Source: Helcococcus sueciensis DSM 17243 (lineage in GTDB: Bacteria > Bacillota > Clostridia > Tissierellales > Peptoniphilaceae). From it: a stretch of 40,941 nucleotides of DNA. The notes under the pieces were generated by a model. The model made no database searches, was not told where the DNA came from, and saw only the letters and a list, made by a program, of their open reading frames with translations. Below are positions 17,062-25,750 of the stretch, piece after piece. The stretch lies in contig NZ_AUHK01000019.1 in assembly GCF_000423145.1 (NCBI RefSeq), positions 1 through 40,941 on the forward strand, given 5' to 3'. How positions within the stretch are numbered: position 1 is the first letter of the stretch; each line of letters begins with the position of its first letter. Made by a program: the position numbers and the translations under genes.

Positions 17062-19044
17062 ATGAATGGTGAATTATTAAATAATAGATATAAAATTAAT
17101 GAAATTATAGGAACGGGTGGAATGGCAGTAGTATATGATGCTTATGATACTTTGCTTTCAAGAAAAGTTGCTATTAAAATACTTAAAGATGTTTTTGTTG
17201 AAGGTGAAGAATTTATCGATAGATTAAAAAATGAAGCATCTGCCTCAGCATCACTTATTGACGACAATATAGTATCAATTTATGATATGGGAAGACATGA
17301 ATATAATGGTAAAACAATTGAGTATATTGTTATGGAAAAAATTGAGGGTAAGACATTAAAAGATATCATCAATGAACAAGCTCCATTAGATAGCAAAAAA
17401 ATAATATATTATACTCAACAAATTGCAAAAGCACTTCAAACTGCCCATATACATGGTTTAGTACATAGAGATATAAAACCGGCCAATATACTTGTAACAA
17501 ATGATGATAAGATTAAAGTTACAGATTTCGGGATTGCAAGAGTTGCTAGTGATGCTACTATAACTTATACTTCTTCAATTTTAGGTACGGTTCATTATAT
17601 CTCACCAGAACAAGCTAAAGGTCAAAGTATAGATGCAAGATCTGATTTATATTCTTTAGGGATTGTACTTTATGAAATGGCTACTGGTAAGGTGCCATTC
17701 GGAGGGGACAGTCCTGTTAGTATTGCTGTAAAACATATTCAAGAAAAACCAGCATTAATTACAGATATAATACCTGATTTTGATGAAAATTTAGCTTTAA
17801 TAATAAATAAATTGCTTGAAAAAAATCCTGAAGATAGGTATAAAACAGCAAGTAATCTACTTATAGATATAAATAAACTAATATCTGGAAATGAAATAAA
17901 TATTCAATATATTCCAAACAAGACAGATTCGGACATTGAAAAAGGTCATACTATAAAAACTAAAGTTACCTATACAACTAAAGAAGAAGTAAAACAAGAA
18001 GAAGAAAAAGAAAAGAAAAAAATAAGTAAACCTTTATTGATTTTATTAACTATACTTTTACTTTCTGGTGCCATCTATACTATTAATATTTTGATAAGTG
18101 GCTTTATTAACTCTAAGCAAACAGAAACTGAGATTAGAATGCCAAGTGTATTAGATATCTCTGAAGAATCTGCAGTACAAAGACTTGAAGATTTGGGATT
18201 GCATGTAATTATAAAAGAAAGAGTATATGATTCTGAAATAATAGCTGGAAATATAATAAGACAATCAATTGAGCCAAATACTTCTGTTACTAAGGGTCAA
18301 AATGTTGAATTAACAGTAAGTAAAGGAAAAGAATTAATAAAAGTTCCTAATATAAAAGGATTCACGCTTGATAGTGTTGAAAAACTTATTCGTGATTATG
18401 GGTTTGAGATAGGAGTTAAAACTAAAGAAGTAAATGATGCTCCTGAAAATACGGTTATAAGACAATTACCTGAAGCAAACGAAATGGTTGCTGCAGGAAC
18501 TAAAATTGATATAGTAATAAGTTTAGGACCTCAAGATAATAAAGTTACAGTTCCTAATTTAGAAGGTTTAAGTCAATCTGTAGCAATATCAACAATCTCT
18601 TCTTCAGGATTGGTTCTTGGTTCAATAAATAAAGAACATAGCGATACTGTTCCAGAAAATGATGTTATATCTCAATCTCTTGAAGTAGGCAGTTTAGTTA
18701 GTGAGGGTTCTTCTATAGATATAACTATAAGTATTGGACCGGAAGTAAAAATAATTGAAACAGAAAAAGAAACAGAATCAGAAACAGAAAAAGAAACAAA
18801 TCCAGAATCTTCTGATAATCCAATGATTAGTTATGATTTCAAATTAAATATTCCAAAAAATTCTGAGGAATCATTTAATGTAAAAATTATTAATAAAAAT
18901 ACTGGAGTTACTATATATAATAAGAATCATAATAAATCTGAAGCTGATTCTGATGGAATTATTAAAATAAGAATTCAAGCACCAAAAAATAGTGAATTTA
19001 CTGTTTTGTACGATGATAAAGAAACGAATGCAAATTATGAATAA
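17062..19044 (+). CDS. prkC: PASTA-domain Ser/Thr protein kinase (PrkC/StkP family)
   Basis: 660 residues. The cytoplasmic kinase domain has GTGGMA at 17-22, Lys39, HRDIKPAN near 135 and DFGIAR near 155. One transmembrane helix lies at about 323-349. Three extracellular PASTA repeats follow (about 357-565), then an acidic Glu/Thr-rich linker and a roughly 60-residue C-terminal domain unlike PASTA. PASTA repeats sense muropeptides or lipid II. The ATG at 17062 has GAGGT upstream; a TTG at 17047 inside prpC is rejected. The 3-prime end overlaps rsgA. Confidence 0.94.
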   Translation: MNGELLNNRYKINEIIGTGGMAVVYDAYDTLLSRKVAIKILKDVFVEGEEFIDRLKNEASASASLIDDNIVSIYDMGRHEYNGKTIEYIVMEKIEGKTLKDIINEQAPLDSKKIIYYTQQIAKALQTAHIHGLVHRDIKPANILVTNDDKIKVTDFGIARVASDATITYTSSILGTVHYISPEQAKGQSIDARSDLYSLGIVLYEMATGKVPFGGDSPVSIAVKHIQEKPALITDIIPDFDENLALIINKLLEKNPEDRYKTASNLLIDINKLISGNEINIQYIPNKTDSDIEKGHTIKTKVTYTTKEEVKQEEEKEKKKISKPLLILLTILLLSGAIYTINILISGFINSKQTETEIRMPSVLDISEESAVQRLEDLGLHVIIKERVYDSEIIAGNIIRQSIEPNTSVTKGQNVELTVSKGKELIKVPNIKGFTLDSVEKLIRDYGFEIGVKTKEVNDAPENTVIRQLPEANEMVAAGTKIDIVISLGPQDNKVTVPNLEGLSQSVAISTISSSGLVLGSINKEHSDTVPENDVISQSLEVGSLVSEGSSIDITISIGPEVKIIETEKETESETEKETNPESSDNPMISYDFKLNIPKNSEESFNVKIINKNTGVTIYNKNHNKSEADSDGIIKIRIQAPKNSEFTVLYDDKETNANYE

Positions 19045-19915
19045 ACATGGGATAATTAATAAATCACAAAAAGAAATATATCATGTATTAGTAAATGGAA
19101 AAGAGTATTTGTGCAAAGCGAGAGGAGTTTTTAGAGAAAAATCTATAAAACCTCTTGTGGGGGATAGAGTTGAAGTTCAGATACTAGATGATGCTACGGG
19201 ATATATTGAGAATGTATTTGAAAGAAAAAATTCTTTAATTAGACCTCCAATAGCGAATATTGATCAGTTGCTATTAGTTTCAAGTCTTACAAATCCTAAA
19301 TTAAACTATAATATATTTGATAAATATCTTGTAATGCTTGAACATTTTGAAATCCCTGTGAAACTTGTAATAAATAAAGTAGATTTAGCAAGTAGAGAAG
19401 AAATAGATGAATTTGTAGAAATATATAGTAAAACTGATTACGAATATATATTTACTTCAGCAAATCAAAATCATGGAATAGATGATTTAAGAAGATTACT
19501 TGAAGGTAAAATTTCATCATTTGCAGGTCCTTCAGGAGTTGGGAAATCTACATTACTAAATTTATTGCATGATGATTTTTATGCGGAAACTGGAAGTATA
19601 AGCGATAAAAATAAAAGAGGACGACATACTACTAGACATGTTGAACTTTTTGAAATAGATGATGAAACATTTATATTTGATACTCCAGGATTTAGTGCAT
19701 TAAACTTAGATTTTATTGAATCACATGAAGAGGTGAAAGAATATTTCCCAGAATTTAACAAATATTCTGAACAATGTAAATTTAGAAATTGTATGCATAT
19801 AAATGAGCCATCATGTAAAGTTAAGGAAGCAGTAGAGAATTCTTTAATCAGTAAAAATAGATATGAAAATTATATATATATTGTGGAAGATATAAAAAAA
19901 GAAAGGAAATTTTAA
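19037..19915 (+). CDS. rsgA: Ribosome small subunit GTPase RsgA (YloQ)
   Basis: 292 residues. The G-motifs are circularly permuted as in all RsgA: NKVD near 113, then the P-loop GPSGVGKST near 165, then DTPGF. The C-terminal zinc cluster is CKFRNCMHINEPSCKV. It acts in late 30S maturation. The ATG at 19037 overlaps the prkC end by eight bases and gives a normal N-terminus (MNKHGIINKS). Ribosome-binding sequence there is weak, so translation is probably coupled. Earlier in-frame ATGs inside prkC (18992, 19013, 19028) would add unconserved residues. Confidence 0.92.
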   Translation: MNKHGIINKSQKEIYHVLVNGKEYLCKARGVFREKSIKPLVGDRVEVQILDDATGYIENVFERKNSLIRPPIANIDQLLLVSSLTNPKLNYNIFDKYLVMLEHFEIPVKLVINKVDLASREEIDEFVEIYSKTDYEYIFTSANQNHGIDDLRRLLEGKISSFAGPSGVGKSTLLNLLHDDFYAETGSISDKNKRGRHTTRHVELFEIDDETFIFDTPGFSALNLDFIESHEEVKEYFPEFNKYSEQCKFRNCMHINEPSCKVKEAVENSLISKNRYENYIYIVEDIKKERKF

Positions 19916-20571
19916 TGAAAGAAATAGCTCCATCATTACTTGCAGCTGATTTTTATGATTTAAAATCACAAATTGAAGAATTAAATTCAACTAGAATAAA
20001 GTATTTACATTTAGATATTATGGACGGAAATTATGTTCCTAATATTTCATATGGACCTGATATAATTAAAAATTTAAGGAATCACACGGATTTAATTTTT
20101 GATGTACATTTGATGATTGAAAAACCAGAAAATTATATTGATAATTTTGTAGATGCTGGTGCTGACATAATTTCTTTTCATCCGGAAACTACAAAACATC
20201 CAAATAGATTAGCTAATTATATAAAATCAAAAGGTGTCAAAGCAGGGATAGTATTAAATACTCATGTAGATGAATCAGTTTTGAAATATTTAATAGATGA
20301 TATTGATTTAATACTTGTAATGACTGTAGTTCCAGGATTTGGAGGACAAAGCTTTATTCCACAAATAATGAATAAGATAGAAAATATTAGAAAAATAATA
20401 GATGAATCAAATAGAGATATTATTTTAGAAGTAGATGGTGGAATTAAAATTGACAATATAAAAGAAGTATCTGATGCAGGAGTTGATTTATTTGTAGCGG
20501 GTTCTGCAGTATTTAATGAAAAAGGAATAACAAACAATGTCAATGAATTCTATAAAAAACTTGAAAACTAG
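19915..20571 (+). CDS. rpe: Ribulose-phosphate 3-epimerase
   Basis: 218 residues, a TIM barrel. IAPSLLAADF starts it, and metal-binding residues sit in HLDIMDG (His32, Asp34) and DVHLMIE. VVPGFGGQSF and VDGGIK bind phosphate, with the catalytic Asp in VDGG. It interconverts ribulose-5-P and xylulose-5-P in the pentose phosphate pathway. It is coupled to rsgA by a TAATG overlap, a common Firmicute arrangement, and overlaps thiN. Confidence 0.94.
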   Translation: MKEIAPSLLAADFYDLKSQIEELNSTRIKYLHLDIMDGNYVPNISYGPDIIKNLRNHTDLIFDVHLMIEKPENYIDNFVDAGADIISFHPETTKHPNRLANYIKSKGVKAGIVLNTHVDESVLKYLIDDIDLILVMTVVPGFGGQSFIPQIMNKIENIRKIIDESNRDIILEVDGGIKIDNIKEVSDAGVDLFVAGSAVFNEKGITNNVNEFYKKLEN

Positions 20572-21196
20572 TCAATATAGTAAAGCTAGTATATTTGCTG
20601 GTGCTAAGATTTCAGGAGTAAATTTCGAAAACTTAGATAATAGTTATATAGTTGCGGTTGATAAGGGTTTAGAATATCTCAAAGATAATGATATAAATAT
20701 CAATGTAGCTTTGGGGGATTTCGACTCATTAGATTCTAAATATTTTAATGATATTTATGTAAAAGAAGACAAAGTTATAAGATTTAATAAAGACAAAGAT
20801 ATGACTGATTTAGAACTTGCAATAAATCATGTTATAGATATGGGGATTGAAAATATAGATATTTATGGCGGAATTGGTTCTCGACTTGATCACACATTAG
20901 CGAATATCTATATGCTCAAAAAATATAAAAAATATAAAATAACACTTATAAATGAAAATAATAAGATTATATTTGTAGAAGATAATATTGAAATAAATAA
21001 AACTGATAAATACAAATATATTTCTTTTTTACCTACAAATGATAAATGCAAATTTTCTGTAAATGGTGTAAAATGGCCGTTGCAAAATCACTATTTAGAA
21101 TATGGATCATCACTTACAGTTTCAAATGAAATAATTTCTATTGCAAGTATCGAAATTCATGAAGGGAATTTATTTGTAATTTTAAGTAAAGATTAA
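20537..21196 (+). CDS. thiN: Thiamine pyrophosphokinase
   Basis: 219 residues. AVDKGLEYL, ALGDFDSLD near 60, KDMTDLELAI and GGIGSRLDHTLANI are the family motifs for thiamine and ATP binding. It converts thiamine to thiamine pyrophosphate. The start at 20537 overlaps rpe by 35 bases and has AAGGA ten bases upstream; an ATG at 20543 is a close alternative. It is the last gene of the run, and its stop overlaps the stop of the convergent GIY-YIG gene. Confidence 0.9.
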   Translation: MSMNSIKNLKTSQYSKASIFAGAKISGVNFENLDNSYIVAVDKGLEYLKDNDININVALGDFDSLDSKYFNDIYVKEDKVIRFNKDKDMTDLELAINHVIDMGIENIDIYGGIGSRLDHTLANIYMLKKYKKYKITLINENNKIIFVEDNIEINKTDKYKYISFLPTNDKCKFSVNGVKWPLQNHYLEYGSSLTVSNEIISIASIEIHEGNLFVILSKD

Positions 21197-21471
21197 TTAT
21201 TGAGGAGTTCATCAAAACTTTCAGGGTTTTGTATGAGCTTTTCTTTTTGTTTTCTAGTAAGCCTTTTTATTTTGTTTTCATATGACATAGCTTCGTTTTT
21301 GCTAGAACATTCTTTAGTGAATACATATTTAACAGGAGTCCTAGTTCTTGTATATTTTGAAGCTTTTTTACTATTATGTGATATAATTCTTTTTTCTAAA
21401 TCGATAGTATATCCAGTGTAATAGGTCATATCACTACATTCTAGTATATATACATAAGCTGCTTTAGTCAT
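21193..21471 (-). CDS. GIY-YIG nuclease-like protein (UPF0213/YhbQ type)
   Basis: 92 residues, the typical stand-alone GIY-YIG length. YVYILECSDMTYYTGYT supplies the split GIY...YIG equivalent (YVYI and YTG), followed by Arg in DLEKRI, HNSKKASKYTRTRTPV, and the Glu of EAMSYENKIK. Family members are small DNA-acting proteins with unclear physiology; some degrade or nick DNA. It overlaps the recX end by eight bases on the same strand and shares its last bases with thiN on the other strand. Confidence 0.88.
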   Translation of the reverse strand: MTKAAYVYILECSDMTYYTGYTIDLEKRIISHNSKKASKYTRTRTPVKYVFTKECSSKNEAMSYENKIKRLTRKQKEKLIQNPESFDELLNN

Positions 21472-22075
21472 TAAATTCTCCTAATACTCTGTTTATATCA
21501 TCAAACTTAAATCCTTTACCTGCAAAATATCTAAATATTTTTTGCTTTTCGGTATAATCAGAAACTTTTTTATTTTTATATTTTTTTTCGTACAATATCT
21601 TTATATTTTTAAATTCGATATCTTTATCAATAATTTCAATAAGTGGATTATATATATTGGATTTGATTCCTTTAGAATTTAATTTAAATTTAACATAAGA
21701 AATAGAGGAATTTTTTATATTTAGTAAATATTCAATATAATCTTTTGCATATCTATAATCATCTAAAAGATTTAATTTTTTATAATAATCAATAACTCTA
21801 TCTTCTACATTTTTATCAATTATCTTATTTTGGATTTTTCTTCTAGTTTCATACTCAGTTCTAGCTTTATAATTTATATAATTTTCAGCTATTTTTTTAG
21901 CTATTTGATAATTATTTTCGCTTAAAATCTCTTTAAATAATTCTTCAGAAACTTCCATATCTTTTGTAAGATTTAATTTATCATATAATTCATAAGAAAT
22001 CATGTATTTTTCGTCTTCAATTTTAATATCAAATATTGACTTTTTTTCGTTGTATTTAATATTCTCAATTTTCAT
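21464..22075 (-). CDS. recX: RecX-family regulator of RecA
   Basis: 203 residues. The repeated three-helix RecX modules show as RTEYETRRKIQNKI...VIDYYKKLNLLDDYRYAKDYIE and SSISYVKFKLNSKGI, then YRFAGKGF-like QKIFRYFAGKGFKFDDI at the C-terminus. An N-terminal extension of about 50 residues is common in Firmicute RecX. RecX binds RecA filaments and restrains recombination. The start has AGAGGT upstream and a TATAAT lies at plus 22091-22096. The downstream GIY-YIG gene is probably cotranscribed. Confidence 0.85.
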   Translation of the reverse strand: MKIENIKYNEKKSIFDIKIEDEKYMISYELYDKLNLTKDMEVSEELFKEILSENNYQIAKKIAENYINYKARTEYETRRKIQNKIIDKNVEDRVIDYYKKLNLLDDYRYAKDYIEYLLNIKNSSISYVKFKLNSKGIKSNIYNPLIEIIDKDIEFKNIKILYEKKYKNKKVSDYTEKQKIFRYFAGKGFKFDDINRVLGEFND

Positions 22076-22159
22076 ATTAACCTCTATTGAATTATAACAT
22101 AAATTTAAGTGTCAAAATATTTTAGATTATGATATTATAAAAATAAAAAGGAGTTTAAT

Positions 22160-23368
22160 ATGGGATTAATTAAAGTAATTACTGATGCTATAGGTGGAAC
22201 GCTAGCAGAACAATGGCAAGAAGCAATCAAGCCATCTGATTTAACAAGCGGAGTTATCATGACATCAGGTACTAGATTTAGAGAAGATAGTGCTAGAAAT
22301 TCAAATAAAAAAGGTTTTAGTGATGTTATTTCAAATGGCTCTTTAATTCATGTTCCTGAAAATACTTGTATGTTACTTGTTGATGGTGGACAAATAATTA
22401 GTACAAGTGCTGAAGCTGGTTATTTTAAGGTAGACAATTCAACATCTCCAACAATATTTCAAGGTGAATTAGGTAAATCATTTAAAGATTCATTTGAAAG
22501 ATTTAAATTTGGTGGTGTTACTCCAAGAGAACAAAAAGTTTATTATATTAATTTACAAGAAATTAGAGATATTAAATTTGGAACATCTAATCCTGTAATG
22601 TATCATGATGCTAGTTACGGTTTAGATTTAGAAGTAAGAGCTCATGGTAATTATTCAATTAAAGTAATAGATCCAATTCTATTTTACAAAGAAGTAGTAT
22701 ATAAAAGTGATAAACAATTTACAACTGAATCATTTACTCAGTCATTCCAATCAGAATTTATGGAAGCATTACAAGCAGCTATATCAAATCTATCAATAGA
22801 TGGAATCAAAATTTCACAACTTCCTTCTCAAGGACGTAATTTAAGTAAATACATGACTGATGTTTTAGATGAACAATGGACAAGCACAAGAGGGATTGAC
22901 ATAGTTAGTGTAGGTATTAATTCTATATTCTACACAGATGAATCTAGATCAATACTTATGGAAAGAAATAAAGGTGCTATGCTTACAGATCCATCTATTA
23001 GACAAGGTTATGTACAAGGTTCTGTTGCTAGAGGCTTTGAAAATGCTGGGAAAAATGAATCAGGTTCAGCAAATACTTTTATCGGAATGGGAATGGGCAT
23101 GAATGCTTCAGGTGGACTTTTTGGAGATATGACAAAGTCAAATCAAGAAGAAATTAACAATCAAGTTAAAGAGCAAAATCAACAAACAAATTCTAGCGAT
23201 ACATGGACTTGTGGAGATTGTGGTTCAGTAAATACTGGAAAATTCTGTTCAAATTGTGGAAGTAAAAGACCAGAAGTTCAAAATGCTTCATTTTGTAGCA
23301 ATTGTGGTTATAAATTTGAAAATCAAAGACCGAAATTCTGTCGAAACTGTGGTCAAGCGCAAGAATAG
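22160..23368 (+). CDS. SPFH-domain protein with C-terminal zinc ribbons (YdjI-like)
   Basis: 402 residues. The body is an SPFH/band-7 domain of the virion-core-protein type (MGLIKVITDAIGGTLAEQW start, CMLLVDGGQI, VRAHGNYSIKV). The end carries zinc ribbons: CGDCGSVNTGKFCSNCGS, FCSNCGYKF and FCRNCGQ. It resembles B. subtilis YdjI, which with YdjG and YdjH forms a membrane complex linked to PspA and envelope stress. The three genes are contiguous here, but no pspA is seen in the window. AAAAGGAG precedes the ATG. Confidence 0.85.
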   Translation: MGLIKVITDAIGGTLAEQWQEAIKPSDLTSGVIMTSGTRFREDSARNSNKKGFSDVISNGSLIHVPENTCMLLVDGGQIISTSAEAGYFKVDNSTSPTIFQGELGKSFKDSFERFKFGGVTPREQKVYYINLQEIRDIKFGTSNPVMYHDASYGLDLEVRAHGNYSIKVIDPILFYKEVVYKSDKQFTTESFTQSFQSEFMEALQAAISNLSIDGIKISQLPSQGRNLSKYMTDVLDEQWTSTRGIDIVSVGINSIFYTDESRSILMERNKGAMLTDPSIRQGYVQGSVARGFENAGKNESGSANTFIGMGMGMNASGGLFGDMTKSNQEEINNQVKEQNQQTNSSDTWTCGDCGSVNTGKFCSNCGSKRPEVQNASFCSNCGYKFENQRPKFCRNCGQAQE

Positions 23369-23377
23369 GTAGAAATA

Positions 23378-24463
23378 ATGACAGTTTATTCATATAAATG
23401 TCCAAATTGTGGAGCTTCATTAAAATATAATCCAGAAGAAGAAAAGCTTTCATGTGAATACTGTTCTTCATCTTTTACTAAGGAAGAAATCGATCTTTAT
23501 TTACTAAATAATCCCGATAAAATCGAAAAAACTGTTGAAGAAGTCGAAAAAGAAGAATTAAATAGTAATGAAAAAGAAGATTTCGAAAATAATGTAATTC
23601 ACGGATATACATGTAATAATTGTGGTGCAGAGGTGGTAACTGATGATACAACTCTTACCACATTCTGTTACTATTGTCATAGTCCAGTAGTTATAGTAGA
23701 AAGAGGTATAGGTAGTTTTAAACCAGACTATATAATTCCATTTAAAATATCAGAAAATGAAGCTAAAGAAAACTTTTTAAAATGGGCAAAATCGAAAAGA
23801 TATGTACCAAAATCTTTCTACTCAAGTTCTCAATTATCAAAAATTACTGGAATGTATTTACCTTATTGGTCTGTAGAAGCAGATTACGATGTTGAAATAA
23901 GAGGTAAAGGATATAATGATGAAAGAAAAGTTGCTGGAGATTATGAAATAAAGACCACAAATGAATATGATATTGACACAACTGGCAATATCACTATTGA
24001 TGATGTATCAGAATTAGCATATTCCAAAGTTGAAAGAAATAAGATGGATTCTATAACTCCATATAATTTTAAGGAGAAAGAAGATTTTAAATTTTACTAT
24101 TTAAATGGATTTTTCTCAGAAATATATGATATTGAAAGAGAAGATATTACACCAATTATAGATGGTAGACTTGAAGATTATAAAAATGGATTGTTAAAGA
24201 ATATAACTTCAAAATATCAAAGAGTAAAATTATCTAATAATAAAATAGAAGAAGTTAATAGAAAATGGAATTATGTATTACTTCCTACGTGGATGCTTAC
24301 ATACAAATATAATGATGAAATGTATGTTTTCACTATGAATGGCCAAACCTCTAAATTTTATGGCGATTTACCAATAGATAAAAAACTTGTAAGAAGAGAT
24401 CAATTTATTGCTGCCATAATAATATTTATATTGGCTCTGATAGGAGGATACTTCTTATGGTAA
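23378..24463 (+). CDS. Zinc-ribbon membrane protein (YdjG-like, TFIIB-type zinc finger)
   Basis: 361 residues. Two N-terminal zinc ribbons (CPNCGAS...CEYC at 9-28; CNNCGAE...CYYC around 84-107) are joined by an acidic linker. A middle domain contains GMYLPYWSVEADYDVEIRG and WNYVLLPTWMLTY, and one C-terminal membrane helix ends in GGYFLW. The layout matches B. subtilis YdjG. It lies nine bases after the SPFH gene and overlaps the TPM gene by seven bases, so the three act together. Molecular function is unknown. Confidence 0.8.
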   Translation: MTVYSYKCPNCGASLKYNPEEEKLSCEYCSSSFTKEEIDLYLLNNPDKIEKTVEEVEKEELNSNEKEDFENNVIHGYTCNNCGAEVVTDDTTLTTFCYYCHSPVVIVERGIGSFKPDYIIPFKISENEAKENFLKWAKSKRYVPKSFYSSSQLSKITGMYLPYWSVEADYDVEIRGKGYNDERKVAGDYEIKTTNEYDIDTTGNITIDDVSELAYSKVERNKMDSITPYNFKEKEDFKFYYLNGFFSEIYDIEREDITPIIDGRLEDYKNGLLKNITSKYQRVKLSNNKIEEVNRKWNYVLLPTWMLTYKYNDEMYVFTMNGQTSKFYGDLPIDKKLVRRDQFIAAIIIFILALIGGYFLW

Positions 24464-25266
24464 AGAAAATTACTCTATTAGTTATGATTATTATGATTAC
24501 AATATATCCATCAAATGCATATGCACTAAGGGACGACTACAAATCTGATGGAAATTATATTGAAGATTATGCTAATATTTTTGATGATAATTTAGAAAAA
24601 GAGAAAAAAAATAATTTTATTTCATTATTAAACGAATACAATGTACCAGTATATCTATATACCATAGAAGAATCCCATTCATATAGTTCAAGAGATTTAG
24701 CTGATGAACTTTTATATCAAAGAGTTGGACTAGATAAAGATGGCATTCTATTACTAATAGATATGTATAATAGTGAAATTTATATTACAGCCTCTGGTAA
24801 CTATGCTATAAAAATAATGGATGATGATAGAAAGGAAGAATTACTTGATGTAATTGCTCCATTAATTAGGACTGATTCAAATTCAGTAATGGATAAATAT
24901 TATAGTATAATGAATCGATATTTTACTGAGGGTGTTAAATCGGGACTAATAATTCAACAAGAAAAATCAATAGAATTAAAAGATATTATTATAGCTGCTG
25001 TAGCTAGTGTGGTAGGATTTTTTGGTTCACAACCAGTTTTTAAATCCTCTGCTATATCTAATCCTGGAAAAAAAGTTTTTTCACTTATGGATTCCAGCAA
25101 TATGAATAATCTTTTAATAAAGGATGCTTTCTTTAATTCTAGAACAACTAGAAATCGAATAATGAGATCAGTTAGTTCGGGATCTAGTGGTGGTAGAAGA
25201 CCTACTTCTACGACTCATAAGTCCTCACGTGGAGGAACATATACGGGAAGTGGAAGAAAATTTTAA
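24457..25266 (+). CDS. TPM-domain membrane protein (YdjH-like)
   Basis: 269 residues. An N-terminal signal or anchor segment (TLLVMIIMITIYPSNAYA) precedes a TPM domain: YIEDYANIFDD, VPVYLYTIEES, KDGILLLIDMYNSEIYITAS. A second hydrophobic stretch lies near 172-190, and the tail is Gly/Ser/Arg-rich (SSRGGTYTGSGRKF), as in many TPM proteins. TPM domains occur in envelope proteins and some have been called phosphatases; activity here is unproven. AGGAGGA lies eight bases before the start. A terminator follows, closing the module. Confidence 0.8.
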   Translation: MVKKITLLVMIIMITIYPSNAYALRDDYKSDGNYIEDYANIFDDNLEKEKKNNFISLLNEYNVPVYLYTIEESHSYSSRDLADELLYQRVGLDKDGILLLIDMYNSEIYITASGNYAIKIMDDDRKEELLDVIAPLIRTDSNSVMDKYYSIMNRYFTEGVKSGLIIQQEKSIELKDIIIAAVASVVGFFGSQPVFKSSAISNPGKKVFSLMDSSNMNNLLIKDAFFNSRTTRNRIMRSVSSGSSGGRRPTSTTHKSSRGGTYTGSGRKF

Positions 25267-25271
25267 TAATA

Positions 25272-25320
25272 AATCTACAATATCTACTAATATTAAGAGA
25301 TATTCTAGATTATATTTTTT
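25272..25320 (+). terminator. Terminator of the SPFH / zinc-ribbon / TPM operon
   Basis: AATCTACAATATCT (25272-25285) pairs with AGATATTCTAGATT (25298-25311) with one C-C mismatch, and T6 follows at 25315-25320. The remaining bases to 25427 show no gene. Confidence 0.65.
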
Positions 25321-25427
25321 AAATATTAATGTTGTAGTATTTATTATTAATAGAATTCCCATGTTTATTATTTTATTATAATTTTCACTTTAAATTCAAC
25401 TTGAAGACTTGAAAAATACTCATTTAT

Positions 25428-25456
25428 TTGACATTTGAATTTAAAAATGGTATTCT
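25428..25456 (+). promoter_or_regulatory. Promoter of the YdbC-like gene
   Basis: TTGACA (25428-25433) and TATTCT (25451-25456) are 17 bases apart. The transcript would start only about 15 bases before the chosen ATG, leaving a very short leader consisting mostly of the ribosome binding site. Confidence 0.6.
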
Positions 25457-25477
25457 ATTTCAAGTATGGAGGGAGAT

Positions 25478-25702
25478 ATGGCAGAATTAAAGTTTGAAAT
25501 TATAGAAAATCTTGGCGTTCTTTCTGTTAATGAAAAGGGATGGAAGAAAGAATTAAACATCGTTTCATGGAATGAAAGACCAGGAAAATATGATTTAAGA
25601 GATTGGAATCAAGAACATACAAGAATGAGTAAAGGAATTACATTTACTGAAGAAGAGGCTAAAGCTTTAAAAGAAATTTTGGAACAAGAATTTAACAATT
25701 AA
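25478..25702 (+). CDS. YdbC-like PC4-family single-stranded DNA-binding protein
   Basis: 74 residues. The sequence (FEIIENLGVLSVNEKGWKKE, VSWNERPGKYDLRDWN, MSKGITFTEEEA) matches the small YdbC family, whose Lactococcus member has a PC4 coactivator fold and binds single-stranded DNA. The ATG at 25478 follows GGAGGGAG; the ATG at 25466 lies at the expected transcript start and its use would bury that ribosome binding site. A hairpin follows the stop. Confidence 0.85.
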   Translation: MAELKFEIIENLGVLSVNEKGWKKELNIVSWNERPGKYDLRDWNQEHTRMSKGITFTEEEAKALKEILEQEFNN

Positions 25703-25704
25703 CT

Positions 25705-25732
25705 AAAAGACCTATTCTTTGATAGGTCTTTT
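25705..25732 (+). terminator. Hairpin after the YdbC-like gene, probable terminator
   Basis: AAAAGACCTAT (25705-25715) pairs with ATAGGTCTTTT (25722-25732) around a 6-base loop. The T-run is within the stem and no further T-tract follows, so termination may be partial. Confidence 0.65.
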
Positions 25733-25750
25733 AAAGTAGATGAGGGAATT

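Noticed and set aside
21200-21421. 73-codon plus-strand frame opposite the GIY-YIG gene
   Set aside because: Antisense shadow of a recognised family member; no start signals.
25187-25381. 64-codon plus-strand frame across the end of the TPM gene
   Set aside because: No ribosome binding site, overlaps conserved TPM tail, and runs through the operon terminator.
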